Origin: Streptomyces spiramyceticus | Lineage (GTDB): Bacteria > Actinomycetota > Actinomycetes > Streptomycetales > Streptomycetaceae | Assembly (NCBI RefSeq): GCF_028807635.1 | Contig: NZ_JARBAX010000001.1 | Span: 1,067,001-1,131,000 of the forward strand | Length of the DNA stretch: 64,000 nt | Reading direction: 5' to 3' | Shown here: piece after piece, positions 44,477-55,447 of the stretch | Numbering within the stretch: position 1 is the first letter of the stretch | Layout of the letters: the number at the start of each line of letters is the position of its first letter | Made by a program: the position numbers and the translations under genes | Notes under the pieces: model-generated | Seen by the model: the letters and a program-made list of their open reading frames with translations, nothing else | The model's database searches: none | What the model was told of the DNA's origin: nothing

Positions 44477-47059
44477 TCAGAACATCGCCGACTCCCCACC
44501 CACTGGGCGCCGAGCCACAGCGAGTGCGACCGCGTGGACGAACCACTCCAGTACCGCGCAGAGCCCTTCACTCTGCTTGGCGAAGACCTCAATGGGGAAG
44601 GACGGGCGCAGATCCAATTTCGCCTCGGCCAGGCGGATGCCTTCGATCTCGTTCATCCGGGACATCAACTCGCGCCGCAGCGGCTCGTCGTCGAACGGCG
44701 GCCGCCGCTTCAGATGCTGGAACACGACCTCGACGGTGCCGGTCTCCGGGTAGATCGCGATCGGCCAGAGGGTGCGCTCCTGAAGGGCGTCGCCGACGTC
44801 AAGCATCGGGAAGCAGCTCGTCTCGCTCGCCTTGCCGTACACGCAGTGGCCGCCCTGCTGCTCCCAGAAGCGAAGTGCGGACCGTACGCCCTGGGCTGTC
44901 TCGGGCGTCTGGTTCTCGCCCAGCTGCGCCTCGAAGCGGATGGCCGCGGCCTGTTGCTCGTCCGGGGACTCCGGGGCAGGCGCAGTCTCCTCGGGGGCCT
45001 CCTGCCCAAGGAGGGCCGCCAGGTCCGATCCGGTCAGCTGGTGGGAACGGCGGGCTCGGCCCGCCTCGTCGAAGGGGACGCCTTCCGTCTCCAGCAGTGC
45101 CTGCGGATCTCCGGAGTGCTGGTCGTCGGCCCAGCGGAAGCCCGCCGAGATACGGCCGTCGGCGGTCAGAACGCGGTACGCCCCGTGGACACCTGGCTTG
45201 GACGCCAGATGGTTGCCGACCGAGATCGCGTGGGTGCCTATGAGAGCGGCCACATCCCCGTACGTGGTCCAGGTTCCGGCCGGCATGGCAAGGAGCGCCG
45301 CGCGCATCTCCTTCCAGCCATGCCATTCCTCGTCGGCCTGCAGCGCCCCGTCGAGGGGGCCCGGCCACAACTGAACTGCGCGCTCGGCAAGTTCATCAGC
45401 ACGCTTCAGGATTTCCGCCTTGCCCCAGCGTTCCTGTACCGCTATGGCCTGGTTCATCCGCAGGGCACTGAAGTCGAGAATCTCCTGCTTACGTCGGAAG
45501 GGGTGGTTCGACAGTCGGGCATTGTCCGCCGAGAGCGTGAGGTTGCCCAGGGTGTGTACCAGCTCGGAGTGGAGGTCGTCCGGACTCTGGCCGTCCTCGG
45601 CCTCTTCGGCAAGGAGGTCGAACCACTGCTGGGCCGGCCGCTGGGGCAGGACGTGCTCCACCGAGAGATTGGCCTTGACGTAGTCGACCGGTTCACTCGC
45701 CCTGTAGCTCTCCTCCAGCCGCCGCAGCACCTGGAATCGCTGATTGCTGCGGCCGGTCTTGTAGAAGGGCCTGGTACGGACGGCCTCGCGGACGGCTTGA
45801 TCGCCCGGCCAGACACGCGCTCCCGTCTTGGGCCGCGACAGGTGGCGGCGTACAGCCTCCGCCGGGGAGCCGTCCTTCTCCAGTTCCTTGGGGAGTTCCA
45901 TGAAGACGCGGTTGCTGCCGGTCGTCGAGAGCCCGCAGAGCAACCGCCGCACCATGTAGCTTTCGGCGTACGCAAGGGCCTCCGCGGCCTCGTGCGGCGT
46001 GGCCTGTCCGCCGTGAACCAGGTCGAGCAGATGAAGGGCGAGGGGGTAGTGGGTCTGGCCTCCCCAGCGGGAGAGCCGTACGAGCACTTCGCGCAGTTCG
46101 GCATCGGGCTCCCGCTCGGGCTCCAGGATCCGCATCAGCCGCTCGGCGCGCTCAGTGAGCGCTGAGATCTCCGATTCGAGCGCCGCTTCGTCATCGGTCA
46201 GCGGGTCCAGGCGCTTCTTCTGGTCGCGGTAGATCTCGCTCTGCTTGGCCCGGCTGTTGCCACCGACCACCAGGTCGAGCCAGACGAGAAGTTCGAGGTT
46301 CTCCGGGCCGAGGAGATCCTGCATGGGCAGCCAGAGATTGCGGTAGACCGACTCACCACGAGTCGGCAGATACATGAAGAGGTAGTTGCGCAGCAGGTCG
46401 CTCTGGCTGAGGCCGACACCGGTGTTGTTGATCGATTCGAAGATGCGGTAGACGTTGTCACCCTCCGCCGCGGTGATCTCGACGATCGACAGCAGACCGC
46501 TCAGTACGGCTTCCACCGCGTCGGCCCACTGGTCGCCGCCGCTCTCCTCGCCCTCGGCCAGCGCGCCCAGGAAGAACCGATAGGCGGCTCCGATGTTGCC
46601 GGGACCGCTCGCGCGTGGCGAGGACTCGACGCAGGCGGCGTACGCGTCACGGTCCGCCTGGGTCGGCAGCAGCCGGTAATGGTCCGCGCCGTCCCGGTAG
46701 TTGTTGACCAGCAGGAGGTCATGGATGCGGTCGGCCTTCTTCGTCTCCCCGCGCCCCCGGTGGCGGTCGCGTAGCGCGATGAAGGCGAGCATCAGCGTGG
46801 TGAGCCGTTGCTGTCCGTCGACCACGAGCCAGCGCTGCATGCCTCCCGCGGTGATCTTGCCGGGGGCCAGTACCACGGACCCGAGAAAGTGTGAGGCCGG
46901 ATCGGCGCCTTCCACTCGCTGATCGACCAGTTCCTGTACGTCGTCCCACAGCTGTTGCAACTCGTCCCGCTGCCAGCTGTAAGTGCGCTGGTAGAGCGGA
47001 ACCTGGAACTGCTTCTCGCCCTGGACGAGCTTGCTGAACGTGGTCTCCTGAGCGTGCAC
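44477..47059 (-). CDS. GmrSD-type DUF262/DUF1524 nuclease with alkyltransferase-like domain
   Basis: 860-aa protein related to type IV restriction GmrSD and SspE. The DUF262 NTPase/nuclease half has QVPLYQRTYSW (about 19-29) and the signature DGQQR at 81-85. The DUF1524 half has the HNH-like LSVEHVLPQ (465-473) with GNLTLSADNARLSN (about 505-518). Residues about 585-650 look like an alkyltransferase-like DNA-binding domain (PAGTWTTYGDVAALIG; GAYRVLTADGRISAGF) without the PCHR cysteine. A ~180-residue C-terminal domain of DUF5655-like appearance follows. Expected role: cleavage of modified (phage) DNA. It is divergent from the RelE-UvrD gene with a 101-bp gap. ATG 47059 is the start. Confidence 0.88.
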   Translation of the reverse strand: MHAQETTFSKLVQGEKQFQVPLYQRTYSWQRDELQQLWDDVQELVDQRVEGADPASHFLGSVVLAPGKITAGGMQRWLVVDGQQRLTTLMLAFIALRDRHRGRGETKKADRIHDLLLVNNYRDGADHYRLLPTQADRDAYAACVESSPRASGPGNIGAAYRFFLGALAEGEESGGDQWADAVEAVLSGLLSIVEITAAEGDNVYRIFESINNTGVGLSQSDLLRNYLFMYLPTRGESVYRNLWLPMQDLLGPENLELLVWLDLVVGGNSRAKQSEIYRDQKKRLDPLTDDEAALESEISALTERAERLMRILEPEREPDAELREVLVRLSRWGGQTHYPLALHLLDLVHGGQATPHEAAEALAYAESYMVRRLLCGLSTTGSNRVFMELPKELEKDGSPAEAVRRHLSRPKTGARVWPGDQAVREAVRTRPFYKTGRSNQRFQVLRRLEESYRASEPVDYVKANLSVEHVLPQRPAQQWFDLLAEEAEDGQSPDDLHSELVHTLGNLTLSADNARLSNHPFRRKQEILDFSALRMNQAIAVQERWGKAEILKRADELAERAVQLWPGPLDGALQADEEWHGWKEMRAALLAMPAGTWTTYGDVAALIGTHAISVGNHLASKPGVHGAYRVLTADGRISAGFRWADDQHSGDPQALLETEGVPFDEAGRARRSHQLTGSDLAALLGQEAPEETAPAPESPDEQQAAAIRFEAQLGENQTPETAQGVRSALRFWEQQGGHCVYGKASETSCFPMLDVGDALQERTLWPIAIYPETGTVEVVFQHLKRRPPFDDEPLRRELMSRMNEIEGIRLAEAKLDLRPSFPIEVFAKQSEGLCAVLEWFVHAVALAVARRPVGGESAMF

Positions 47060-47160
47060 GCGCGCCCTCTCTGCGAAGGATTACCGGGCCAACTCACTAT
47101 TCTCCACGCTCCGGGTACGGTGACCAGGGAAACTGACGGACTGTATGGGCGGGAGCGCCG

Positions 47161-49344
47161 ATGGCGACGCTGGGAATCCACAAGGACTTCCTGATGGAGT
47201 TCGCCAGGCTGGAGAAACCGGTTCAAAAGCGGGTCCACGAGGTCTTCGACAAGTTTCAGGAGCACCGGCATGCCGGGCTCCACCTCGAAAAACTCCAAAA
47301 TGCCCGCGACCCCCATATACGGACCATCCGGATCAGCTCGTTCATGCGGGGTGTCATCCTCGCCCCCGAGTCGGGCGACAGCTTCTTGCTGCTCAAGGTC
47401 ATGCCGCACGACGATGCCATCGCTTGGGCCGTCAAGCACCGGGCCACCGTCAACTCAGCCACTCAAGGCATCGAGTTGCGCAACGATGTCGCCCTTGAGC
47501 GCGCGACCGCCAGTGTGCGTCAGCTCGCCTCCGCGGACACCGAGCGGCTCTTCGTGCATGTCTCCGACAAGGAGCTGATCCGGCTCGGCATCGACGCCGA
47601 TCTGCTACCCCTCGTTCGGCATCTCAGTGACGAAGCCCATCTCGACGCCCTGCAGAAGATCCTGCCCGAGCAGCAGTACGACGTGCTGGCCGGTCTCGCC
47701 GCCGGGATGGAGCCGGAGGACGTCTGGCGCGAGGTGGTACAGGTCCAGCTGGAGCACTCGCCCGCGAACGTGTCTCAGCAGGTCAGCGTCGTACCGGCCA
47801 CAGATCAATCGGCATCACCGACAGGCCAGGACGAGCTCTCCGCCGCCATGGCCCACTCCCAGGGCAGAATCGCGCTTGTCTCCGGGCCCGCCGAACTGAT
47901 GGAGATTCTGGCCAGGCCCTTCGACGCCTGGCGGGTGTTCCTGCACCCGAGCCAGCGGCGGGTGGCTTACCGGCCGTCGTACAGGGGGCCTGCCCGGATC
48001 ATCGGCGGGCCCGGGACCGGCAAGACCGTTGTCGCTCTCCATCGCGCTCTGCACCTGGCGCGGCAGCTGCCTGCGGACTCTCCCGACGGGTCGATCCTGC
48101 TCACGACCTTCACCCGGGATCTTGCCTCTGATCTCCAGAGCAGCCTTGAACTACTGGTCACCGACGTGCAGTTGCGTGCAAAGATCCGCGTCATCAACGT
48201 CGACGCACTCGCCAACCAAATCGTACGAGACCATCACGGCACCGCTTTGACGATCGTCACCGGTCAGAAGGAGATCACCGCACGCTGGTCACGTATCGTC
48301 CGTCGGCTCGGCATCGACTTCACCGACGTGTTCCTCGACCAGGAGTGGCGGCACGTCGTGCTGGCGCAGGACCTGCGCTCCCCCGAGGCATATCTGAAAG
48401 CCTCACGCTCCGGACGAGGCACCGCCCTCGGGCCGTTGAAGCGAGCCCAGGTGTGGCGCGCGGTCAACGCCTTCACGGGCGAACTACGCCAGGCCGGAGA
48501 GTGGACTTTCCTCCAGGTGTGCGCGGAAGCTGCGCGGCTGCTGGACGAACGGGGCAGCAAACGCCCGTACCGCCATGTAGTGATCGATGAAGCCCAGGAC
48601 CTCCATCCCGCACAGTGGCGGTTGCTGAGGGCCTTGGTGGCCCCGAGCCCCGACGACATGTTCATCGCGGGCGACACCCATCAGCGGATCTACGGCAACA
48701 AGGTGTCGTTGCGCAGCCTCGGGATCTCGGTGACCGGCCGGTCCACCCGCCTCCGGATCAATTACAGAACCACCCAGGAGATCCTTGCCTGGTCCACCGC
48801 GCTGCTTACGGGCGAGCAGGTTGACGACATGGACGGCGGGACCGACTCGCTGACCGGATACCGGTCGGCGTTCCACGGCGCGCGCCCGGAGACGTACGGC
48901 TCAAGCAACAAGCATGAGGAAATAGCGAGCCTGGTCGCCCAGATCGAACAATGGACAGCTTCCGAGGTCGCCCCGAGCGAGATCGGTGTCGCGGTGCGCT
49001 TCATCCAGCTGGGCAAGGACATTGCGCAGGCGCTGGCACGGGCTGGTCTCCCGGCAGCGGTCCTCGGTACGCCGTCAGGGAGCGGTGATGGTGTGCGCAT
49101 CGGCACGATGCACCGCATGAAGGGACTGGAGTTCCGCTGCATGGCTGTCGCCGGCGTGAACGACGGTGTCGTACCGATGCGCAGTGCGGTCACGGCAGAG
49201 GAAGTGGACGCGCTGCAGCATCGAGAGGACCTTCGGAGCGAGTTGAGCCTGCTCTTCGTTGCCTGCACCCGGGCGCGTGAGGCTCTGCGAATCTCCTGGC
49301 ACGGCAGCTCCAGCCCGTTCCTCGTTGCGGTCGTGGCTGGCTGA
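47161..49344 (+). CDS. UvrD-family helicase with N-terminal RelE-like domain
   Basis: 727-aa SF1A helicase. Residues about 1-97 resemble a RelE/ParE-type toxin fold (VQKRVHEVFDKFQEHRHAGL; LHLEKLQNARDPHIRTIRIS; GDSFLLLKVMPHDDAIAWA). A helical linker follows. The helicase motifs are Walker A GGPGTGKTVV (282-291), Walker B YRHVVIDEAQDLHPAQW (about 465-480), motif III FIAGDTHQRIYG, motif IV NYRTTQEI and motifs V/VI GTMHRMKGLEF and LLFVACTRARE. It is probably a fusion in which the helicase acts on nucleic acid bound or cut through the RelE-like part; that is inference. ATG 47161 starts it. It is divergent from the GmrSD-type gene. Confidence 0.88.
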   Translation: MATLGIHKDFLMEFARLEKPVQKRVHEVFDKFQEHRHAGLHLEKLQNARDPHIRTIRISSFMRGVILAPESGDSFLLLKVMPHDDAIAWAVKHRATVNSATQGIELRNDVALERATASVRQLASADTERLFVHVSDKELIRLGIDADLLPLVRHLSDEAHLDALQKILPEQQYDVLAGLAAGMEPEDVWREVVQVQLEHSPANVSQQVSVVPATDQSASPTGQDELSAAMAHSQGRIALVSGPAELMEILARPFDAWRVFLHPSQRRVAYRPSYRGPARIIGGPGTGKTVVALHRALHLARQLPADSPDGSILLTTFTRDLASDLQSSLELLVTDVQLRAKIRVINVDALANQIVRDHHGTALTIVTGQKEITARWSRIVRRLGIDFTDVFLDQEWRHVVLAQDLRSPEAYLKASRSGRGTALGPLKRAQVWRAVNAFTGELRQAGEWTFLQVCAEAARLLDERGSKRPYRHVVIDEAQDLHPAQWRLLRALVAPSPDDMFIAGDTHQRIYGNKVSLRSLGISVTGRSTRLRINYRTTQEILAWSTALLTGEQVDDMDGGTDSLTGYRSAFHGARPETYGSSNKHEEIASLVAQIEQWTASEVAPSEIGVAVRFIQLGKDIAQALARAGLPAAVLGTPSGSGDGVRIGTMHRMKGLEFRCMAVAGVNDGVVPMRSAVTAEEVDALQHREDLRSELSLLFVACTRAREALRISWHGSSSPFLVAVVAG

Positions 49345-49346
49345 CC

Positions 49347-49574
49347 CACGGATTCGTGTTCGCGTTGGCCGCGGATGGGGGTGCCTGCGGCGCGTGGGTA
49401 CTCGTAGGACGCGAACGTGCGGATCACGCGGCCAGGGGTGGGGCGGCGGCCTGTGCGGTGGGCCTTGGACAGTTCCGCGTATGAGTAGCGGAGGTCCGTG
49501 AGGGCGTGGGCCGTCCACGGGCCGCCGGAGCCGGTGGAATTGTTGTCGAGCGCTTTATGTAGTGTCTCGGCCAT
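49347..49574 (-). pseudogene. possible gene fragment on the minus strand
   Basis: From ATG 49574 the minus frame has strong GC-rich third positions (ALTDLRYSYAELSKAHRTG; RVIRTFASYEYPRAAG) down to the end of the helicase gene. Beyond that point it would be antisense to the helicase, so the 3' part is lost or spurious. No family recognised. This coding signal weakens the case that the GT-B copy 2 starts at ATG 49573. Confidence 0.3.
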
Positions 49575-51438
49575 GCCGCCACCCAGCCCTGCCGAGAAAG
49601 GCCCGCTGATCTGCGGAAACGGCATACCTCAAGACCTGGGGCGAAGTAGGATTAACGATCCCATAGCGGGCAGCGGGCAGCGGGCAGCGGGCAGCGGGCA
49701 GCGGGCAGCGGGCAGCGGGCAGCGGGCAGCGGGCAGCGGGCAGCGGGCAGCGGGCAGCGGGCAGCGGGCAGCGGGCAGCGGGCAGCGGGCAGCCGAAGGG
49801 CGTGAGGGTGAGGCGTCCGTGCTCTTCGCCGTGCGGTCGGCCACCGCGCTGCATCGGTTGCTCGATGTCCTGCCCGTCTTTGCCGGGGACCCCCGCGTGG
49901 TACGCCGATTCACGCTCGTGCCCGGGTCTGATTTCGGGGTTGACGCACTCGCCGCCATTGAGCGTTACGGCGCTCGTACCATCCCCTGGACCGAGGCCGT
50001 CGCCCGTACGCACCAACTGATCCTCGCCTCCAGCCCCAAAGGCGACCTCGACCGGTTGCGCGGCGGGCCCCTCGTGCTTCTGCCCCACGGGGCCGGGTTC
50101 AACAAGGTGCTTGCCGGCGACGGCTCGGACGATTCGGCTTCCGGGCTCGACCGGGCGTACCTGGAGCGGGACGGGCGGCTGCTCGCAGGGCTTCATGCGC
50201 TCGCTCACCCAAGTCAGGTCTCCCGGCTCCGCGCCGAGTGCCCCGAAGCCGCCCGTCGTGCGGCTGTCGTCGGTGATCCCACCCTCGACCGGATGCTGGC
50301 CTCTCTCCCCCACCGCGACCGCTACCGTTCCGCGCTCGGCACAGGCGGGCGGAAACTGGTGGTGTTCACGTCCACCTGGGGGCCGGAGTCGCTGCTCGTG
50401 CGGCGCCCCGGGCTCATTGCCGATGTAGTGGGCGAATTGACTTATGACGGGTACCAGTTGGCGCTTGTCGCGCATCCCAACGTTCACAGCAAGCGTGGTC
50501 TTCTCGATCTGCAGGAGCGGCTCGCACCCGCCGTCCGTGCCGGGCTTGTTCTGGCGCGGCCTTACGAGGAGTGGGCAGCGCTGCTCGTAGCCGCGGATGC
50601 CGTGGTGACTGATCACGGGTCTACCGCTCTGTACGCCGCCGCCCTCGACCTCCCTATCCTCGCCGCCTGCGACGGGGGCGACGAGCTCATTGCCGGAAGT
50701 CCAATGGCCGAGCTGCTCGCGCATGTGCCGTGGCTGGAGTCGCCCGGAGACGTCGAGCGTGCCATCAGCGCTCACCGGGCCGGCTCGGGGCGCGCTCTTG
50801 CGTCCGCCGCCTTTGCCGCCGGCGAGCAGGGGCGGGCGGTGGAGCGCCTCAGGGGTGAGCTGTATGCGTTGCTGGGGATGGAGCCTCTTAGTGGCCCGCC
50901 CGACGAGCGGGCGTTGCCCGCCCCTATCGCGCGAGCTACGAAGCCTGCTGCCTTCGCCGTACGAGTCCGTCTCAGCGGCGGCGACGTACACGTGGAGCGG
51001 CGGCCGCCGTACGGTGCAAGCAGCTCTCACCACCTCGCCGCCGAGCACGGCCGTGCCACCGCCCAGCAGTCGCAGAGCGCCGCTGTCCTCTTCCACTCTC
51101 AGCAAGCTGGACGGCGTATCGGGTGGACCGTTAGCGGGTGGATTTCCGCGACGCTCGCCCAGTGCGGAGGGCGACGAACCGCCGGTGTCGTGCTCAGCGA
51201 GGACCGGTGTGTGGTCCGGAGGGGCGACGGGCCCCTCCTGTCGGTACACATCGCAGACTTCCGCGAGCGCGGGCGCGTATTCCGTGCCGATCCCGCCGCT
51301 GTCCTCTCCGCCGTTCATGCGTGGATGGGCGAGCACTCCGGCGCCGTAGGAGCTGGATTTCGTTGTCTCGTCGCCGGTCGCGCTTACACCGTACGGATCG
51401 CCACGGCGAGCCCCGCCGATGCCGAACGCGAGATCTAG
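49573..51438 (+). CDS. GT-B-fold (CDP-glycerol glycerophosphotransferase-like) protein with heptamer array, copy 2
   Basis: Up to 621 aa. A repeat-encoded (SGQRAAG)n stretch leads into the same fold as the other copies: VLFAVRSATALHRLLDVLPV, LLPHGAGFNKVL, VVGDPTLDRML, FTSTWGPESLL, AHPNVHSKRGLL and VTDHGSTALYAAALDLPIL. The small C-terminal domain follows (DPAAVLSAVHAWMGEH). Start uncertain: ATG 49573 is in frame but lacks a good ribosome-binding site and overlaps minus-strand coding. A −10-like TAGGAT lies at 49647-49652, just before the array. GTG 49819, after the array, has gagggtgagg upstream. If the last is right, the array is leader rather than coding. The stop overlaps the convergent STAND gene's stop by 4 bases. 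Confidence 0.75.
   Translation: MPPPSPAEKGPLICGNGIPQDLGRSRINDPIAGSGQRAAGSGQRAAGSGQRAAGSGQRAAGSGQRAAGSGQRAAEGREGEASVLFAVRSATALHRLLDVLPVFAGDPRVVRRFTLVPGSDFGVDALAAIERYGARTIPWTEAVARTHQLILASSPKGDLDRLRGGPLVLLPHGAGFNKVLAGDGSDDSASGLDRAYLERDGRLLAGLHALAHPSQVSRLRAECPEAARRAAVVGDPTLDRMLASLPHRDRYRSALGTGGRKLVVFTSTWGPESLLVRRPGLIADVVGELTYDGYQLALVAHPNVHSKRGLLDLQERLAPAVRAGLVLARPYEEWAALLVAADAVVTDHGSTALYAAALDLPILAACDGGDELIAGSPMAELLAHVPWLESPGDVERAISAHRAGSGRALASAAFAAGEQGRAVERLRGELYALLGMEPLSGPPDERALPAPIARATKPAAFAVRVRLSGGDVHVERRPPYGASSSHHLAAEHGRATAQQSQSAAVLFHSQQAGRRIGWTVSGWISATLAQCGGRRTAGVVLSEDRCVVRRGDGPLLSVHIADFRERGRVFRADPAAVLSAVHAWMGEHSGAVGAGFRCLVAGRAYTVRIATASPADAEREI
49647..49652 (+). promoter_or_regulatory. TAGGAT, −10-like hexamer before array 2
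   Basis: TAGGAT matches the Streptomyces −10 consensus and ends 12 bases before the heptamer array. No matching −35 (TTGACN) lies 17-19 bases upstream, so this is only a candidate. Confidence 0.3.
49665..49790 (+). repeat. heptanucleotide tandem array agcgggc, exactly 18 units
   Basis: 18 perfect copies of agcgggc (126 bp) followed by a partial agc. Three units encode SGQRAAG; all frames are open and give the same heptapeptide in a shifted phase. The unit differs from arrays 1 and 3. Confidence 0.97.
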
Positions 51439-53542
51439 GAAGAGCGCTCCCGGATCGCCCGGGCCGCCCCTCGGTGACTCTCGGCCCTTCCCTCGTCCCC
51501 CGTCTCCTCCGCCAGCGCTCCCAACGCGTCATGGATGCGCGCCTCGTCGAAGGTCGCTCCGCGACGCCGGGCGCTGGTCAGCGCAGCCTCGTACAGCTCC
51601 CTTGCCTCGCCCGTACGCCCGAGTCCCACGTGCAGCACCCGGCCCAGTTCGAAGCCGGAGCGCGCCGTCATTCGCTCGCGCCCCTGCTCGCGCGCCGTCG
51701 CATGGGCAGTCTCCAGCAGGGCTGCCGCACGCTCCGGCTGCCCCATACCGGCCGCCGACAGGCCCAGCAGGTACGTCTGGAGGAGTACGCCGTAGTCGTT
51801 GCCGATCTCGATGTGGATGCGCCTCGACCGCTCGAAGTACGGTTCCGCCGCTGCCCAGTCCCCCTGTACGGAGAGGAGCTTGCCGCGGAACTCGATGGCC
51901 GACGCCTGGAGTTTGCGTTCCTGGGGTGTCGTGCCGAGCGTCTGCGCGCCGTGCAGCGCGTGCTTCAGTTCCCGTTCCGCCTCGTCGTAACGCCCCTCTT
52001 CCCACAACGGGCGGGCCAGCTGGCAGCGCATCCGTACCAACGCCGGGATGTTTCCCGCCCGCGCCGCCGAGGCCACGCCCGCACCGAAGGATTCGATCGC
52101 GTCGGTGGGATGCGGGTGGTCCAGGAAATGTGTCCACAGTGGCTCGCACAGCGCCCACACCTCGGCATCGAGGCCGTGCGCATGAGCAGTTCGTACGCAG
52201 CCGTGGAGCGCGAGGCGCTCCGCCTCCAGCCAGTGCAACGCCTCCGGTTTTCCGGCGAAGGGTACGTCGGGGGCGTACGGCGGTAACTCCACCGTCTCCC
52301 CGAACGTCATCCGCTTCCCAGCCGCCAGTACGTCGGCGCGCTGTGCCTGTCGCAGATACCAACGGACGATACGCCGCCGCGCCTCGGCGGACTCCGCACC
52401 AGCCGCGTCGTCGCGGTCGGCGCAGCGGCGGGCGTGGGCGCGGACCAGATCATGCATGCGCAGCCGGGCTGCGGTGTCCGGCAGGAGCAGGCTCGCCGTT
52501 TCCAGCTCTTCCAGGGCGTCGTCGGCGGCCTCCGCGCCTGCACCGAGCAGGGCCGCTGCCGCTTCGGGGGCTATGAACGGGCCCGGGTGCACGGCGAGCA
52601 GCCGATAGAGGCGGGCGGCTTCGTCGGTCAAGTCCCGGTACGCGGCGTCCCAAACGCCTTCCACCATGGAGACACCCTTTCCCTGCAGTTCGGCGGCGAG
52701 TTCGTCGATCAGGCGGCGCAGCGGGCGGCGGCGGTGCTTGCGCACCCACTTGGCGGCGACATGGAGGGCGGCGGGCAGACCGCCGCACAGATCGGCGAGC
52801 CGGGCTGCCGCCTCGGGCTCTGCTGCCAGCCTCGGGTCGCTGACGATGCGGTGCAGCAGGCGTACGGCGTACTGCTCGTCCAGCGGCGCGAGGGGAGTTC
52901 GAGGAGGGCGTCGCCCTCGATGTCGTACAGGCGGCTGTGACTGATGACGACGGCTACGCTGCCGGCGGAGGACGGCAGCAGGGCTTCGGCCTCTGTCCCG
53001 TATCGCACGTTGTCGAGGATGACGACGAGTCGCTTGTGCTGCGTACGCTCCCAGAATTGCTTGCGGCGGCCGGGGAGAGAGGGGGCCAGCCAAGGCGTGC
53101 GGACGCCGAGGGGTCGGAGCAACTCCTCCAGGCAGTCGGTCAGTTCCGTGCCACCCTCACGCCGGTGGTCGTCCAGGTCGACGTAGAGGATGCCGTCCGG
53201 GCAGCGCTCACGCAGTCCGCGGGCCAGTTGGTGGGCGAGTGCGGTCTTGCCCACTCCGCCGATGCCACTGAGGGCGACGAGGAGCGGGCCTTCGCGGCCG
53301 GCCCCCGCTCCCTCGCAGGCTCCGTCACCGGCTCCGGGCGATGCTCCGGCCGACTGGAATACGGTCGCCTGCTCGGTCTCGCGGTCCTCGAAGTGGTGAG
53401 TTTGGGGTGGGAGTTGGCAGGGCGCGTGCTCGGCCTCCGGTGGGGGTGCCTCGTGCACGTGGAGTTCGCCGACACTCCCCGCCTGTACGAGAGTTCCGAC
53501 TCTGGCCTGCCCGCTCACCGTGTTCCGCGTCTCGTCGACCAC
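51435..53542 (-). pseudogene. STAND/NB-ARC NTPase with amyloid-type N-terminal motif, copy 2, frameshifted
   Basis: Read in two frames this is a ~700-aa NLR-like ATPase. The first frame (from 53542) has the RHIM-like motif at residues 7-29 (core VGTLVQAGSVGELHVH), Walker A LSGIGGVGKT (91-100), Walker B LVVILDNV and VAVVISHSRL. After GDALLELP, similarity continues in the second frame (LAPLDEQYAVRLL; CGGLPAALHVAA; HDLVRAHARRCADRD) through the TPR-like half to 51435. The frames join if one C is added to the CCCC run (GGGG at 52892-52895 on the plus strand). This may be a real knock-out, reversible homopolymer variation or a sequencing error. ATG 53542 starts it. Confidence 0.82.
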
Positions 53543-53615
53543 GGGACCACTCTAGGGGCGGGCACCGGCTATCGTGGCGCGGCCGAGCGCGAGAGGGAAG
53601 GGGGTGGGGTGGCCT

Positions 53616-55423
<1,808 letters not shown>

Positions 55424-55447
55424 CGTCAGCTGCCGGCCCGTGAGCCG

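Noticed and set aside
44324..46165. 613-aa frame antisense to the GmrSD-type gene
   Set aside because: No recognisable domain; the minus-strand protein has clear DUF262 and HNH motifs.
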